A stretch of 28,859 nucleotides of DNA, taken from assembly GCA_000151295.1 (NCBI GenBank), contig GG745335.1, positions 1,217,611 through 1,246,469 of the forward strand, written 5' to 3'. A program made the translations under genes and the position numbers. This document shows, in pieces, positions 19,713-28,859 of this stretch. Origin of the DNA: Allomyces macrogynus ATCC 38327. Its lineage: Eukaryota; Blastocladiomycota; Blastocladiomycetes; Blastocladiales; Blastocladiaceae. Positions within the stretch are counted from its first letter, which is position 1. Every line of letters starts with the position of its first letter. Under the pieces are notes generated by a model. The model had not been told where the DNA came from. It saw nothing but the letters and a program-made list of their open reading frames with translations, and searched no databases.

Positions 19713-21674
19713 CTAATAAAGGCGGCTCCGCTTCCGTGCGCCGTCACCAGCGTCATCGTCGTCGTCGCGGTCGTGTCCGCGCGACTTGGACGAGCCCTGT
19801 TGCGCCTGACTCATAAACTCGCGCACGCCAAACAAGTCGGCTGCCGGCGCCGACGAAGACGCGGCCGTTGACGAGTATGTTGTTGCGGGCTCGAACTCGA
19901 CGGGTCCATCGCGCGGGGCCGCCAAGGAAGCGCCCGAGAAACCCTTGCCTGGTGCCGGCATGAACCGGTCGGTCCGAGCCAGCTTATCGTAGGCCGCGCT
20001 CGCGTCGCCGCCGTAAAGCTCGTCGTCGCCTGACGCTTTCGGGCGGTACGCGGAAGAGAGCGCGTTGCGGGCGTCGTTGAAGAGCGGCTTGTCGTAAACC
20101 CTGTACGCTACAATCGGGGCGGGGTACAAGTGAGCACCACATCCACGGGCAGTTTGACAGCGAATGCAAGAGTAGACGCGTACACTCGTCGTCGCCAGCA
20201 AACCCGGTCCCAAGCCCCTCGCTCTGGTTGTAGAGACGCGAGTCGAACATGGTCTCCTTGGACATGGTGGGCTGCGCGACCCCGAGCGCAACCTTTTCGG
20301 AGATATCACGATCGCTGAGCATCTTGGCGTGCTGCGCCTTGGCGTCGGCGCCCATGTGCGACATGCGGTACTCGCGCTGCAACTGCCGCTGCTTGTCGCG
20401 GCGAATCGCCTCGCGCTCGCGTACGGCCTCGTCATCACCGTCAAAATCGTCCTCGTCGTCGTCCTCGTCGCCGTCCTCGCCGCGTCGTGGCGCCATGCCC
20501 GCACGCACTTCACGCGCCTGCTGCGCCTGTGCGCGCATTTCCTGCTCCTTGAGCGCGCGCTCCTTTTCTGACAACTTTTGCTGCACGAGCGCGCGTTGCC
20601 GCACTTCCTCGCGCGAGTGCCGCTCGGCAATCTGCAAGGCCTCGGAAAACAGCGCAAACTTGTCGTTCATGACGGCCTGCACGAGCCCGCGGCCGTCAGC
20701 AGCGAGTCGTTTGTCGAGCGGGATCGTGTACCCCTTCGCGTTCTTCCAGTTGCTGATACATGGCGGAATCTTCCAGTCGTCGCGCTCCTCCTTGGTGAGT
20801 TTGCGCGGGGGCGAGTGCATGACGGGCGGCGGCGGCGATGGCGGGCCCGGCGGCAGTCGCTTGAATCCGAATTTCGGCGGCTCAAACGGATCCACGGGCA
20901 TTTCCACCATCTTGATGATGCGCGTCTTCCCCTGCCGCCCGCCCGTCTGCGTCGGCGTGTACTTGACAAACACGGGCGCACCCGCCTGCGCGGTCGAGGC
21001 AATCGTCTTGGGCTTGGCCGCGGCGACCTTGCCCGTGACGATCTTCTCAAGTGCCTTGCGCGTCTTTTCCGTCGTCTCGGCCACCTCCTCCTCGGACGGT
21101 TTAGCCCACAGTTCGGCCGCATCGTGTGGGATGTCGATGGGAACCAGATCCTTGTACTGAGAGTGGATCACCGTGTCGGCCGAGTGGCCGTGCCGCGCGA
21201 GCGCGTCGTAGCGCAGGTTGCCGGACTCGTCAACTTGCAGCGCAACGGTGGTTGATGTTTGCGCCTACATGAGAAGACGCGAAAGAGCCACAGAGATGAG
21301 CGACAAAGCGGCCCCTTGGGCACGAAAAATATCCGGGCCAGTACCGTCTTGTCGCGGCCCATGTCGAGCGGGTACTGGGCAATGTGGATCTCCGGGAAGG
21401 CGCCGCCATCGCCAAAGTCGGACGCGTGTCGTGGCAGGTAGCCGGTACGGGCACCATAGGGCGGAATGACCTTGACCGTGCGCTGCAGCGCCGTGGACGT
21501 GCTCGCCGGCTCGGACGCTGGTTGTTCCGCGGCCGGTGCGGCATATTTGGGCGCCGGGAGAAAAGAGCTGAAGGAAGGGGGGCGAGTGGTCGCATGGGCG
21601 GTCCGGTCGTCAGACTCAAGTTGGCCAACAGATGAGCTGAAGCGGGGCAGGGCCACGAACCCCAGGGTAGACAT
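19713..21674 (-). CDS. SNW1: SNW/SKIP family spliceosome component and transcription co-regulator
   Basis: Three exons (21674-21345, 21264-20184, 20107-19713) give 601 aa; introns are 80 and 76 bp. Family landmarks in order: PPYGARTGYLPR and EIHIAQYPLDMGR in the N-terminal part; KIV then RIIKMVEMPVDPFEPPKF; a proline-rich stretch; WKIPPCISNWKNAKGYTIPLDKR with the name-giving SNW (about residues 281-283); a long K/E/R/Q-rich helix; SRLYNQSEGLGTGFAGDDESYRVYDKPLF across intron 2; RTDRFMPAPGKGFSG; and a basic end RKRSRLY. The splice choices restore the known GFAG...YxVYDKPLF segment. SNW proteins act in the nucleus in the activated spliceosome with Prp19-complex proteins. Human SNW1 is 536 aa; the extra length is mainly low complexity at both ends. 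An ATG 60 codons upstream is in frame but less likely. Confidence 0.95.
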
Positions 21675-21991
21675 GCTATTAGGCGGGATTGCGGGCAGTT
21701 GCAACGTAGCTGGGCTCGTGGAAACGGAGCGGGCGTGCAGGCAAACGGCGACTACGCGGCCAAGGCTGGCTCGGCTTGAGAGCAAGGCGTGGAGCACAAG
21801 TGCGGGATGAGTGACTTCGGCGTGACTATTGCATGATCTGACGTGGACGGTCAAGCCTGCAGGCTTGCGCAGAAGTCGCGTCTCACGCCTGCTCGCGCGC
21901 CTACCCGTTCGTGATCCTGTAAGTCCTGCACCGACAGACCTGCTTCAAGCCGGTGGGCGTGGGGATAAAAAATCAGGAACTGCAAGCCAAC
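21675..21991. promoter_or_regulatory. Divergent promoter region between SNW and the Rab-like GTPase gene
   Basis: A gap of about 317 bp separates the two ATGs, which point away from each other. It must hold both core promoters. The only sequence feature I see is an A-rich GGGGATAAAAAATC element at about 21961, some 30 bases before the GTPase ATG, which could be TATA-like or an A-rich 5' leader. Confidence 0.5.
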
Positions 21992-22907
21992 ATGCTGTCA
22001 ACAACCAACTCGGCGCAGACCGGAACGCGCGCCCCGGCTTTGGACGCGCGCGCAGGCACCATCACGACGCTGAATGGGCTCGACAACAAGAAGGTGCTGA
22101 TCGTGGGATCAGCACGCGGCGGGAAGACGTGCCTTGTCAATCGGTAAGCGAAAAAAAACCTTGCCCAATACGAACTCAAGACGATGGGCGACTCAACTGG
22201 TCCGTTCCTTAGCCTCGTCGCAGGCGAGTATGCGACGGATGCGAGCGGCGCGACCGCTTACCAACAAACACTGGGTGCCGAGCTGTCGGTCAAGTTCTTC
22301 ATCGAGAGCGAGTGAGTGCGCTTGTTACCTTGGTTGGAGAGACTTGAACACCTGCTCACAAGTCGCCTCTTCTTGATCAGAAACCGGCTGTCGCTGAGCA
22401 TTTGGTGTCTCGGTTCGGATCCGTTTTGCTCTCGGCCTTGCGAGCAAATTGTCGCACCAAATTGAGTACCCCGTACCCGATACTCACGACCTGTCCAAGC
22501 GGCAAATAGGAGGCCATCCGCGGTACCATTCGACCAACTCGCAGTTCTTCACCGACGACACGGCCGTCGTCCTGGTCACGGTCGATTTGCTCAACTCCAA
22601 GTCGCTCGACGAGGCCAAGCTCCTGTTCCAAAAGGCCAAAATGTGCACAGTCTTTGTCTTAGTCTTCTCCACCCGGTAGGTCCTGACCGACGTTCTCCCA
22701 TGACCGGGTAGCGCGTGCCCAACGGCCCTCATTTACCTTGTTGGCACGAAATCCGACGTGGTGGACAAGGTCGTGTTCCCAATCGGCGAGCTGGCGAAGG
22801 CAGCACAAGAAGCAGGCGCAGTCGCCTACAAGACAACGAGCGCAAAAGCGGGCACGGGAATCCGTGACCTGTTTGACGAGATCTGCACGAAGCTGCGCGA
22901 CATGTGA
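21992..22907 (+). CDS. Rab-like small GTPase, divergent G3 motif, no prenylation site
   Basis: Five exons (21992-22143, 22213-22311, 22381-22412, 22510-22642, 22712-22907) close exactly at 203 aa. G1 is GSARGGKT (39-46). The G2 threonine lies in YQQTLGAEL (T70). The G3 site, normally WDTAGQE, reads WCLGGHP (92-98), so the Mg-binding Asp is Cys and the catalytic Gln is His. The G3 region spans intron 3, whose GTTCGG donor is weak, but the ten-residue alignment is exact. G4 is TKSD (151-154) and G5 is TSAKAG (181-186). The C-terminus ends KLRDM with no cysteine, unlike membrane-anchored Rabs. IFT27, IFT22 and RABL2 also lack prenylation, but I cannot fix the subfamily. Guanine nucleotide binding is likely; hydrolysis may be impaired. 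Confidence 0.85.
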
Positions 22908-22999
22908 ATAACAATCAAATTGGATTTGTCTCCAATGGCAGCACACAATCATGGCTCAAGACCAACAGTGCTGAGAGAAAATTGGCATCAACCTCCGAC
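22908..22999. other. Short convergent intergenic gap (92 bp)
   Basis: It separates the stop codons of the GTPase gene (plus) and FANCI (minus). Both 3' UTRs and polyadenylation sites must lie here or overlap the opposite gene. It is A/T-richer than the surrounding sequence. Confidence 0.5.
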
Positions 23000-25900
23000 T
23001 CATGAGCGCCGCGCGCGCTTCTTCTTGGGCACCCCGTCCTCGTCCTCGTCGCTCTCGTCGCCATTCTGCTGGCCGCGCTCGATCAGCCGGGTCAGCGATG
23101 TAACGTCAAGCCGGAAGTCGCGCACGGAACTGCGCTTGATGTACCGGCGCAGATGCTTGTTCTTTTCCGAGAGCGAGATAACGTGCACGTCAAACTGCTC
23201 GGCCTGCTGCACGAGCGCCGACGCGAGCCGCGACTGCGTCTTGACCTTGCGTTGCGCCTTGGCAAGCGCCGCCTCCACGCGGTCCTGGCCCGCATCAGGA
23301 GCGTCGACTTCCTCCTCCTCCTCCTCGTCGTCCTCCTCGTCCTTTTTCCTTTTCCTCTTCTCGGCCCCCTTTGTCTTCATGAGGTCCGGCAGCTTGAGCT
23401 TGGTCATTTGCTCCATTTCAATGGCGTTTTGCAGCAGGCCCATCAGTTCGTGCAGTTGACTCCCTGTGCGCACCACGGCCGTGAACGACTCGTCGGCCCG
23501 CCCGCCGAGCGCCACCTTAATCTGCATCAGACTGTTGAGCGTCGCAAACGCGTGCGTGAACGTGCGGAAGACCGACCCCATGATCTGCGGCTTAACGAGC
23601 GCCTGCGTGAAAATGCACAGCGCGTCGAGGACCGTCGCGAGCCGGCGCGCGACACGGTTCTCAAACGCGGCCATGGTCGCGTTCAGGTCGGCGGGAACGT
23701 CAGCTATCATCATCGCCGACGGAAATCGTGAGTCTGCGCCGGGCCCAGGACGGGAGCAACGAGTGAAAACAACAACAAAGGAGTCACGTACGTTTCCGGC
23801 CGTACTCGCTGCGGAACTCGGCAAACAGCCAGTCGAGTTCCTTGAACGCGCGCTCACACTCGCGCAGCAGTTCCTGGCTCCCACCAAGCGTGTTCTTGAG
23901 CGATCCACGGAACAAGCGAATCTCCTCGTCGTTGGCCATTTCCACGGGCGGCAGACCTTCAGGCAAAGTCGTCACGGCGCCGAGCTCGTGGTGAATGTTT
24001 TTGGCCAGCGTCTGCAAGAACCCAATGTGCTCGAGATCCCAGTTGAGCGCGCTCAGCAGCGCCGTCATGTCCTTGGCCAGCGCGAGATTATCAAACTTGC
24101 TCGCCTCGGCAGCAAACTGGACGAGGTTCGTGCGCAGGTGGCTGTGCTCGACGTGGCCATGCAAATCGTAGAGCACCTTGGCCATGATCCGCGCCTCCTT
24201 GACGTACTCGCACGCAATCAGGTCCTGCAGGACCTGTGCTAAGAAATCGAGCGGTTGCACGGCGTCGCGGCCCGCCGCCGTGCGACTCGCCGCGGCCGCG
24301 GCCCCACGCGGCGCAATCTCAAACATGAACGCACCAATGTCGACGGCGTCGCCCTGGCGGAGCAGGTAAGCGGCCAAGAGCTGGTCGAGTGCCTCGACGG
24401 CGTACATGACCATCGACTTGCCTTTGAGCTTTTCCTTCTTTTCGTGGTCGGCCGTGCCGGCAATCGACGTCCGGTCGAGCCGGCTCAGCAGGAGCCGCCC
24501 AAGCGTGGCCAGCTGGTCGTGTGCGATCTGAGCGAGATCCACGTGCGCCATGGCCGTCTGTAGCTTGCGCAGCTGGTGCCGCGTACTGGCCGCGAGCAGG
24601 TCGTCCATACTGCAGACGGTCGACGGCGCGAGAATGCACACGTCGCAGTGCAGCGCCGCGTGCGCGTTCTTCTTGCCCTTGGCGTCGGTGAACTGCTTGC
24701 GCACCGTCTCCGTGAACTGTGCCACGCGCTCGTGCAACTGCCCAATGACGGGGACCATGTGCGCCGTGCCATCGGTGCGCGCCATGGCCAGGCACAGCTC
24801 AATGAGTGACTCAAAGCTTGAAATCAAGAGCATCGCCTGCACGTAGTTTTTCTGCTGCGACTCGTCGGCGAAACCGTAATGGGACGTAGGCGACAGGTAG
24901 AAATCCTCGAGCTCCTTGGTCGCAATCGCCGTGGCCAGCGCGGTCAGGGTGTCACAAAACGTCGCGCGGTACGATTGGTCCTCGCTCGTCGACCGATACG
25001 CCGTCGCGCACGCCTTGATGAGCCAATGAATCGGCTCGGTGACCTGCGCGCCCTGCATGCAGTCGCCAAGTCGCAACTTGGTTTGGTCCACGTAGCGGAG
25101 CAGGTGCCGGCCGAGCACTTCAATCAGATGGTCGCCGAGCGACGGGTACTGGTCTAGGGCCAGGACAACGTGCTGGTAGAATGCGAGCTTGTGCTGGCTC
25201 GATAGCGTGAGACACCGCCGCACCAGGCCGAGAATCTCGTAGAGAAACGCGGGCGCCACGCCGCGCGATTGCGAGACGCACAGCAGCTGCACGGCGCCGC
25301 GTACGGCAATCACGCGCAGGTCCTCGCGCTTGTTGAGCATGGCCTTGCGCAGGAACAGCATGAGACTGTCGCGGAACGCCATGTCCCACTGCGCGATCGG
25401 GAGCAGGAGCGTCAGCAAGTGCGTCGCGCTCGGGATCGACAAGTGCTGCACGTGCTCGAGAAACTGGCGGATCTTGGGCAAATACGGCTGCAAGCGTGCT
25501 TCCTCCTTGGTGAGCTGCTCGAGCAGCGCGAGATAATGCCCGACCGACGTCATGCTTGCGAGCCGCGCCATGATCCGGTCAAGTAGGGTCTCTCGCACAC
25601 TCTCGTGCTCGACAAACAGTTTACAGAGAATGCTCATGGCTGCCTGCCGCATATCCGCGTCCTCAGACCCACGCACGACCGTCGACTCGGCGGCCAGTTC
25701 GGCGCCCCATGGACGGCGGTATCGAAAGACCCGGGATCGACTTCAGCTTGCCCACGCCGGCATGGGCCCCGGCAGCCGGGGCGGATGCGTGACTTGGACC
25801 GGCCGACAGGCCGTCGAGGATGAGCGTGCCGAGGTCAATCAAGCCGGGCAGCATCTCCCAGTTGTGCTGCGTTCGAGCGAGCACCTCCTTGAGCACGTCG

Positions 25901-27772
25901 TTGATGTGCGGGAACCGAAACGGCAGGAAGCCTGGGCACAAAGAAACGTGAGTTCAAGAACACTACTAGGACGATGTCAATCGTGAGCGCAAAAATCGGA
26001 CCCTCCATCCACGACAACCGCTTCGACTCGTGCTCAAGCTTGATGAGCCCCTCCATTTCCTTTTTCAAGTGCGTTAAGAGCGTCTAAAAAGGAGCAAACG
26101 ATCGCAGGGTCGGTCGGTCGGAAACGGAAGAATCAGATTTGACCCCCGTCCGTACGCCGTGGAACTGCTTGAGCTTGGTCATGACGAGAATCAGCGCCAT
26201 GGCAAATGGACTGAGGCCGTTGCGCTTGAGCGACTTGGCAAACCCAAACACGTCGACGCCAAGTGCCTGCGCGAGGGAACGAGGGCCAAATTCAGGAACG
26301 AAGCAAACGAGTGCAAGTCAAGCAACTCAAGAACGTACGTGGTCCTGCCGGATTGCCATGGACAGGTGCATCAGCGTCGAGCTCTCCTTCATGCTGAGCC
26401 GGATCCTGGCATGCTTTTGGTCGAGCTCATTCGCGATCGCGGCCGTCGCGCGGTACTCGCGCGTAAAATGCTCCGAAATGGTGGCAAAGTACTGGCGCTT
26501 CTTGTCGGCCGAGTCGAGCTAGAATAATGGAAAGCTGGTTCGATCAATTGGCACTTGCAAGACGTGGCAAGGGTCGGCCAATGACGCACCTTTTTGAGCA
26601 AGTGAATGACGTGGTGCACGAGCAGCGACACCTCGTCTGGCGGAGCGCGGTCGAGTTGACTGCTCGAAGCGGGATGCGGTGAGTCAAAGCGCGAGGGCAA
26701 AGGCGAAAAGAGAGGCCAAAAAGACGTACGCCACGAGTTTCTCAACGACCGGATCGAGTAATGCGATGGGAAGAACGAGGTCGCGGAACATTTTGGCAAG
26801 CGGCAACGTGTGCTCCCAGCGCCAGTCGAGCTTGAGAATCCGGTGAAGGCACGCGTTCCAGACCTCCATGGGCGACTCGTTGAGGTCGGGGCCGGCCAAG
26901 GGCGCGACGGCCGTCTCTTCGAGAACCCGCGTGAACAAGTCAAATGCCGACTCGCGGACCGGGGTCTGGTTGGTGATGATGTCGAGAAACACTTGGTCGC
27001 GGAGCTGAGCCAGGAGCGCGACACTCTCTATCGTCAAGAGTCGCGGCAATAAACAGGGGTGAGGCAGTCGATTCAAAGGTGCCCATCCAAATTAATGAGA
27101 GGAAGACGTGCGTACTGGAGCAATAGGACCCAAACAGCTTGATCAAGTCTGCGGTGAGCGCTTCGGTTCTTTGGCACGTGTTCTCCAAGTCTTGGATCCT
27201 GAATTGCTCGAGAAATGGTCAACTTCGGAACCAAAACTCGATTGGACCAGCGTGAATGGGCAGAATGCAACAAACCACGACTGAATCGCCTTGACCACGG
27301 CGATAATGAGCGTGGTCGCAGTCGGGTCGGCAATCATGGCCGACAAGACCGCAGACCACAGCTTGTACGGCATGGCCGGAACCGTCACGACTTGGCCGCA
27401 CAACCGAGCCGGAAGTTGAGCATCGTGATTGCTGGCGGCGCGTTCAAGAGCTTGCGTGTGCAGCGCAATCCGGTCCATCATCTACAACCGGCCGACCACA
27501 AAGTGTTACATTTTTCTCGACACTGGCGCGGCGTGATCGATTCCGCCAAAACGTACGGCCTCGGCACCAAACATCGCCAGGACCTCGACCAGAAAGTGGA
27601 GACGCTGCTGCGTATTGACCTCAAACAACTGTTGCAGGGCTTGCTGGTCGTTTTGGTCGAGTTTTGCAGCGGCTTCATTGTATTCGGCGTCGAACTTGAC
27701 TTCGGCTTCGAGGATAACAGCGTCCGGGTCCGTGTTGGCGCTTGTCGGCGCCTCGGTCATGGGCACGTCCAT
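23000..27772 (-). CDS. FANCI: Fanconi anaemia complementation group I protein
   Basis: Eleven exons: 27772-27557, 27481-27276, 27198-27116, 27027-26730, 26659-26590, 26518-26339, 26266-26156, 26083-26002, 25931-25756, 25685-23792, 23733-23000. The model closes at about 1,349 aa (human 1,328). Helical-repeat landmarks: GLSPFAMALILVMTKLKQF, GLIDLGTLILDG, then RDSLMLFLRKAM. The lysine in LRKAM (about K588) matches the FANCI monoubiquitination lysine (human K523). Further matches are EKKEKLKGKSMVMYAVEAL, ELDWLFAEF, KRSSVRDFRLDVTSLTRLI and an acidic then basic tail ending PKKKRARRS (nuclear localisation). FANCI pairs with FANCD2 as the clamp loaded on DNA at interstrand crosslinks. A 70-bp intron at 25686-25755 with weak sites is assumed; otherwise a one-base slip is needed. 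Start chosen at the first ATG of the open frame. Confidence 0.93.
23308..23345 (-). repeat. Coding GAG/GAC run (Glu/Asp tract) in FANCI
   Basis: The plus-strand TCC/CTC-rich run encodes an acidic tract between the lysine-rich KRKRKK segment and VDAPDAG in the C-terminal domain. It is low complexity and likely a disordered linker. Confidence 0.65.
25686..25755 (-). other. Doubtful 70-bp intron or frame slip in FANCI
   Basis: The upstream frame reads LIDLGTLILDGLSAGPSHASAP, and the downstream frame reads STVVRGSEDADMRQAAMS. A phase-0 intron from GTGGGC to CCGAG joins them in frame and has the length of neighbouring introns. It lacks a clear branch point and a pyrimidine tract. One extra base near 25710 would also restore the frame. 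Confidence 0.5.
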
Positions 27773-27921
27773 GGTATCGTGCGGCAAGTTGCTGAAGCGT
27801 TGGTAGCGCGGAGCCCGGTCGCAGAGGAACACTCGCTCGTTGATCGCGGCTGGAGGAGAGCAAGGAAGCGCGGCAGGGAGTCACTGCTCCAGCACGCGCG
27901 AGTGACTTGGACCGCGTCTAG
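27773..27921. promoter_or_regulatory. Head-to-head gap between FANCI and the SMC5 fragment; promoter or rearrangement junction
   Basis: The FANCI side should hold its promoter and 5' leader; the FANCI frame stays open upstream to about 27853, where a CTCCTCCAG acceptor-like site sits. The SMC5 side ends in an intron tail: a GTGAC branch-like site and GTCTAG at 27916-27921. Exons coding for the SMC5 ATP-binding N-terminus should lie upstream but are not here. The stretch therefore cannot be an ordinary promoter for both genes. Confidence 0.45.
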
Positions 27922-28859
27922 CCGAAGGAGCCCAGCTTCTGCGCACGCTTGACAAGAACACGCGCCACAGCAGCTACACTGTCAACCGGAAGCGCGCCAG
28001 CGAAAAGGAAATCAAGTCGTTGCTCGACAAGCTCGACATTCAAATCGACAACATTTGGTGCGCAATCGATTTGGTTATGGGGTCTCTCTCTTGCGTGTGC
28101 ACGAGCGTGTTGACTGACTCGGCTGGATCCACCTCCTGATAGCCAATTCTTGCCACAGGAGCGCGTCTCGGCGCTCGCGGCCATGGGCAACAAGGAGCTG
28201 CTCAAGGAGGTGCAAAAGGCCGCGGGCGAGCCAGGTATGCTCACCAAGCATGCGCAGCTCGAGGAGCTCGATGAACACGTGAAGGATAAGTCGCAGGTTA
28301 GAGCATTTCGCTCGACCGCCAATCCATCCACTTTCGGAACCACCGACCTCACCGCTCGCCGTTTTCGATTAGAACGTCGACTTCTTCACCAACGCGGTGG
28401 AGGCGCTACAGGCCAAGAACCAGGCCATTGAGGTGCAGTACCTGCGCATTCGCAACCGGCAGACCATCAAGCGCAAGGCCGCGCTCACGCGCGCGCTCGT
28501 CTGGGAGACTAAGTACAACCATTTGCGCGAGGACCTGCGCACGGCGCGGCAACAAAAAAGCACCAGGAGGCGGTCAAGGCCGACCTCGAGACGCAGCTGA
28601 ACCCGCTCGACGCGCAGCTCGAGGCGCAGCACGACCGGATTGCCGCGTTTGCCGAAAAGTTCCGGACGCGGTCGGATCAGCTGAACACGGTGCTGCAGCA
28701 GATTGGCGTGCGCGCGCGCGACGTACGCAAGGTCGAGCAGGACATGGAGCCGCAGCGCGCGCTCGTCGAAGAAGAAGCGCGACAAGCGCGCGGCCGAGAA
28801 AGATTCGCGGCTCGAGCTGACTCGCATCGTGCAGCAGCAGCTCGTGACGCTACCCACCA
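27922..28859 (+). CDS. SMC5: SMC5 fragment (end of N-terminal head and start of coiled coil), both ends incomplete
   Basis: Exons 27922-28057, 28143-28296 and 28373 to the window end; introns are 85 and 76 bp. The spliced product reads AQLLRTLDKNTRHSSYTVNRK, then IQIDNICQFLPQERVSALAAM, then KELLKEVQKAAGEP. CQFLPQ(D/E)(R/K)V and the following ELLxxxxxAxG(E/P)P are SMC5 signatures, corresponding to the part after the Walker A lobe. A long coiled coil follows (RKAALTRALVWETKYNHLRED). SMC5 pairs with SMC6 in a cohesin-like complex for recombination repair. The frame slips by one missing base in an A run at about 28553-28559, with a probable second slip near 28770. The Walker A exons are absent from the window. 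Confidence 0.85.
28550..28562 (+). other. Frame slip in an A homopolymer inside SMC5
   Basis: The frame before reads LRTARQQK, and coiled-coil sequence continues as HQEAVKADLETQLNPLDAQL only if one more A is present. A homopolymer length error is the simplest cause. Confidence 0.7.

Noticed and set aside
22134..22376. Continuous reading through the GTPase introns as an alternative protein
   Set aside because: The alternative frame has no GTPase motif. The spliced model gives every G-box and closes exactly at 203 codons.
1..28859. CRISPR array, insertion sequence, tRNA or rRNA genes
   Set aside because: No short direct repeats with spacers, no transposase or terminal repeats, and no tRNA- or rRNA-like segments were seen. 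The repeats present are protein-coding.

Overview
The window is eukaryotic nuclear DNA. It is GC-rich, and genes on both strands are split by short introns (58-119 bp, plus one inferred at 187 bp) with GT..AG ends. Recognisable proteins are a SNW/SKIP splicing factor, FANCI, SMC5, a Rab-like GTPase and a secreted-type cysteine-rich ectodomain / transmembrane / SH3 protein. Compact spacing, short introns, this SH3 receptor-like architecture and GRDP-like (DUF1399) domains fit an early-diverging (zoosporic or chytrid-like) fungus. That placement is inference. Several single-base frame breaks suggest a draft assembly.

Layout. (1) Positions 1-14665, minus strand: one giant gene running off the left edge. 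It has a K/T/S/A-rich leader, two canonical GRDP-like modules with CxxC pairs, then about 15 degenerate modules of the same fold, mostly as a two-module super-unit of about 1.54 kb. About 4,760 residues are encoded here and no stop is seen. Two one-base frame breaks fall at the same place in the repeat (about 9005 and 5940). (2) 15112-17513, minus: signal peptide, cysteine-rich (Frizzled-like) ectodomain, one TM helix, proline/serine-rich tail, SH3 domain. (3) 18043-19418, minus: unrecognised coiled-coil protein. (4) 19713-21674, minus: SNW/SKIP spliceosome component. (5) 21992-22907, plus: Rab-like small GTPase with five exons, a degenerate G3 motif and no prenylation site. (6) 23000-27772, minus: FANCI, eleven exons, about 1,349 aa. 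(7) 27922-28859, plus: SMC5, running off the right edge and lacking the exons for its N-terminal ATPase lobe.

How the genes relate. FANCI and SMC5 lie head to head about 150 bp apart, and both act in DNA damage repair (interstrand crosslink repair and the SMC5/6 complex). The SMC5 fragment starts abruptly on an intron acceptor, so this junction may be a rearrangement or assembly join rather than a real bidirectional promoter. SNW and the GTPase are divergent, and the GTPase and FANCI converge. There is no operon logic. The most unusual object is the giant GRDP-like repeat protein, for which I know no described counterpart.

I predicted the introns by hand from splice signals, reading-frame continuity and family conservation. 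All gene models close in frame except at the frame breaks noted.
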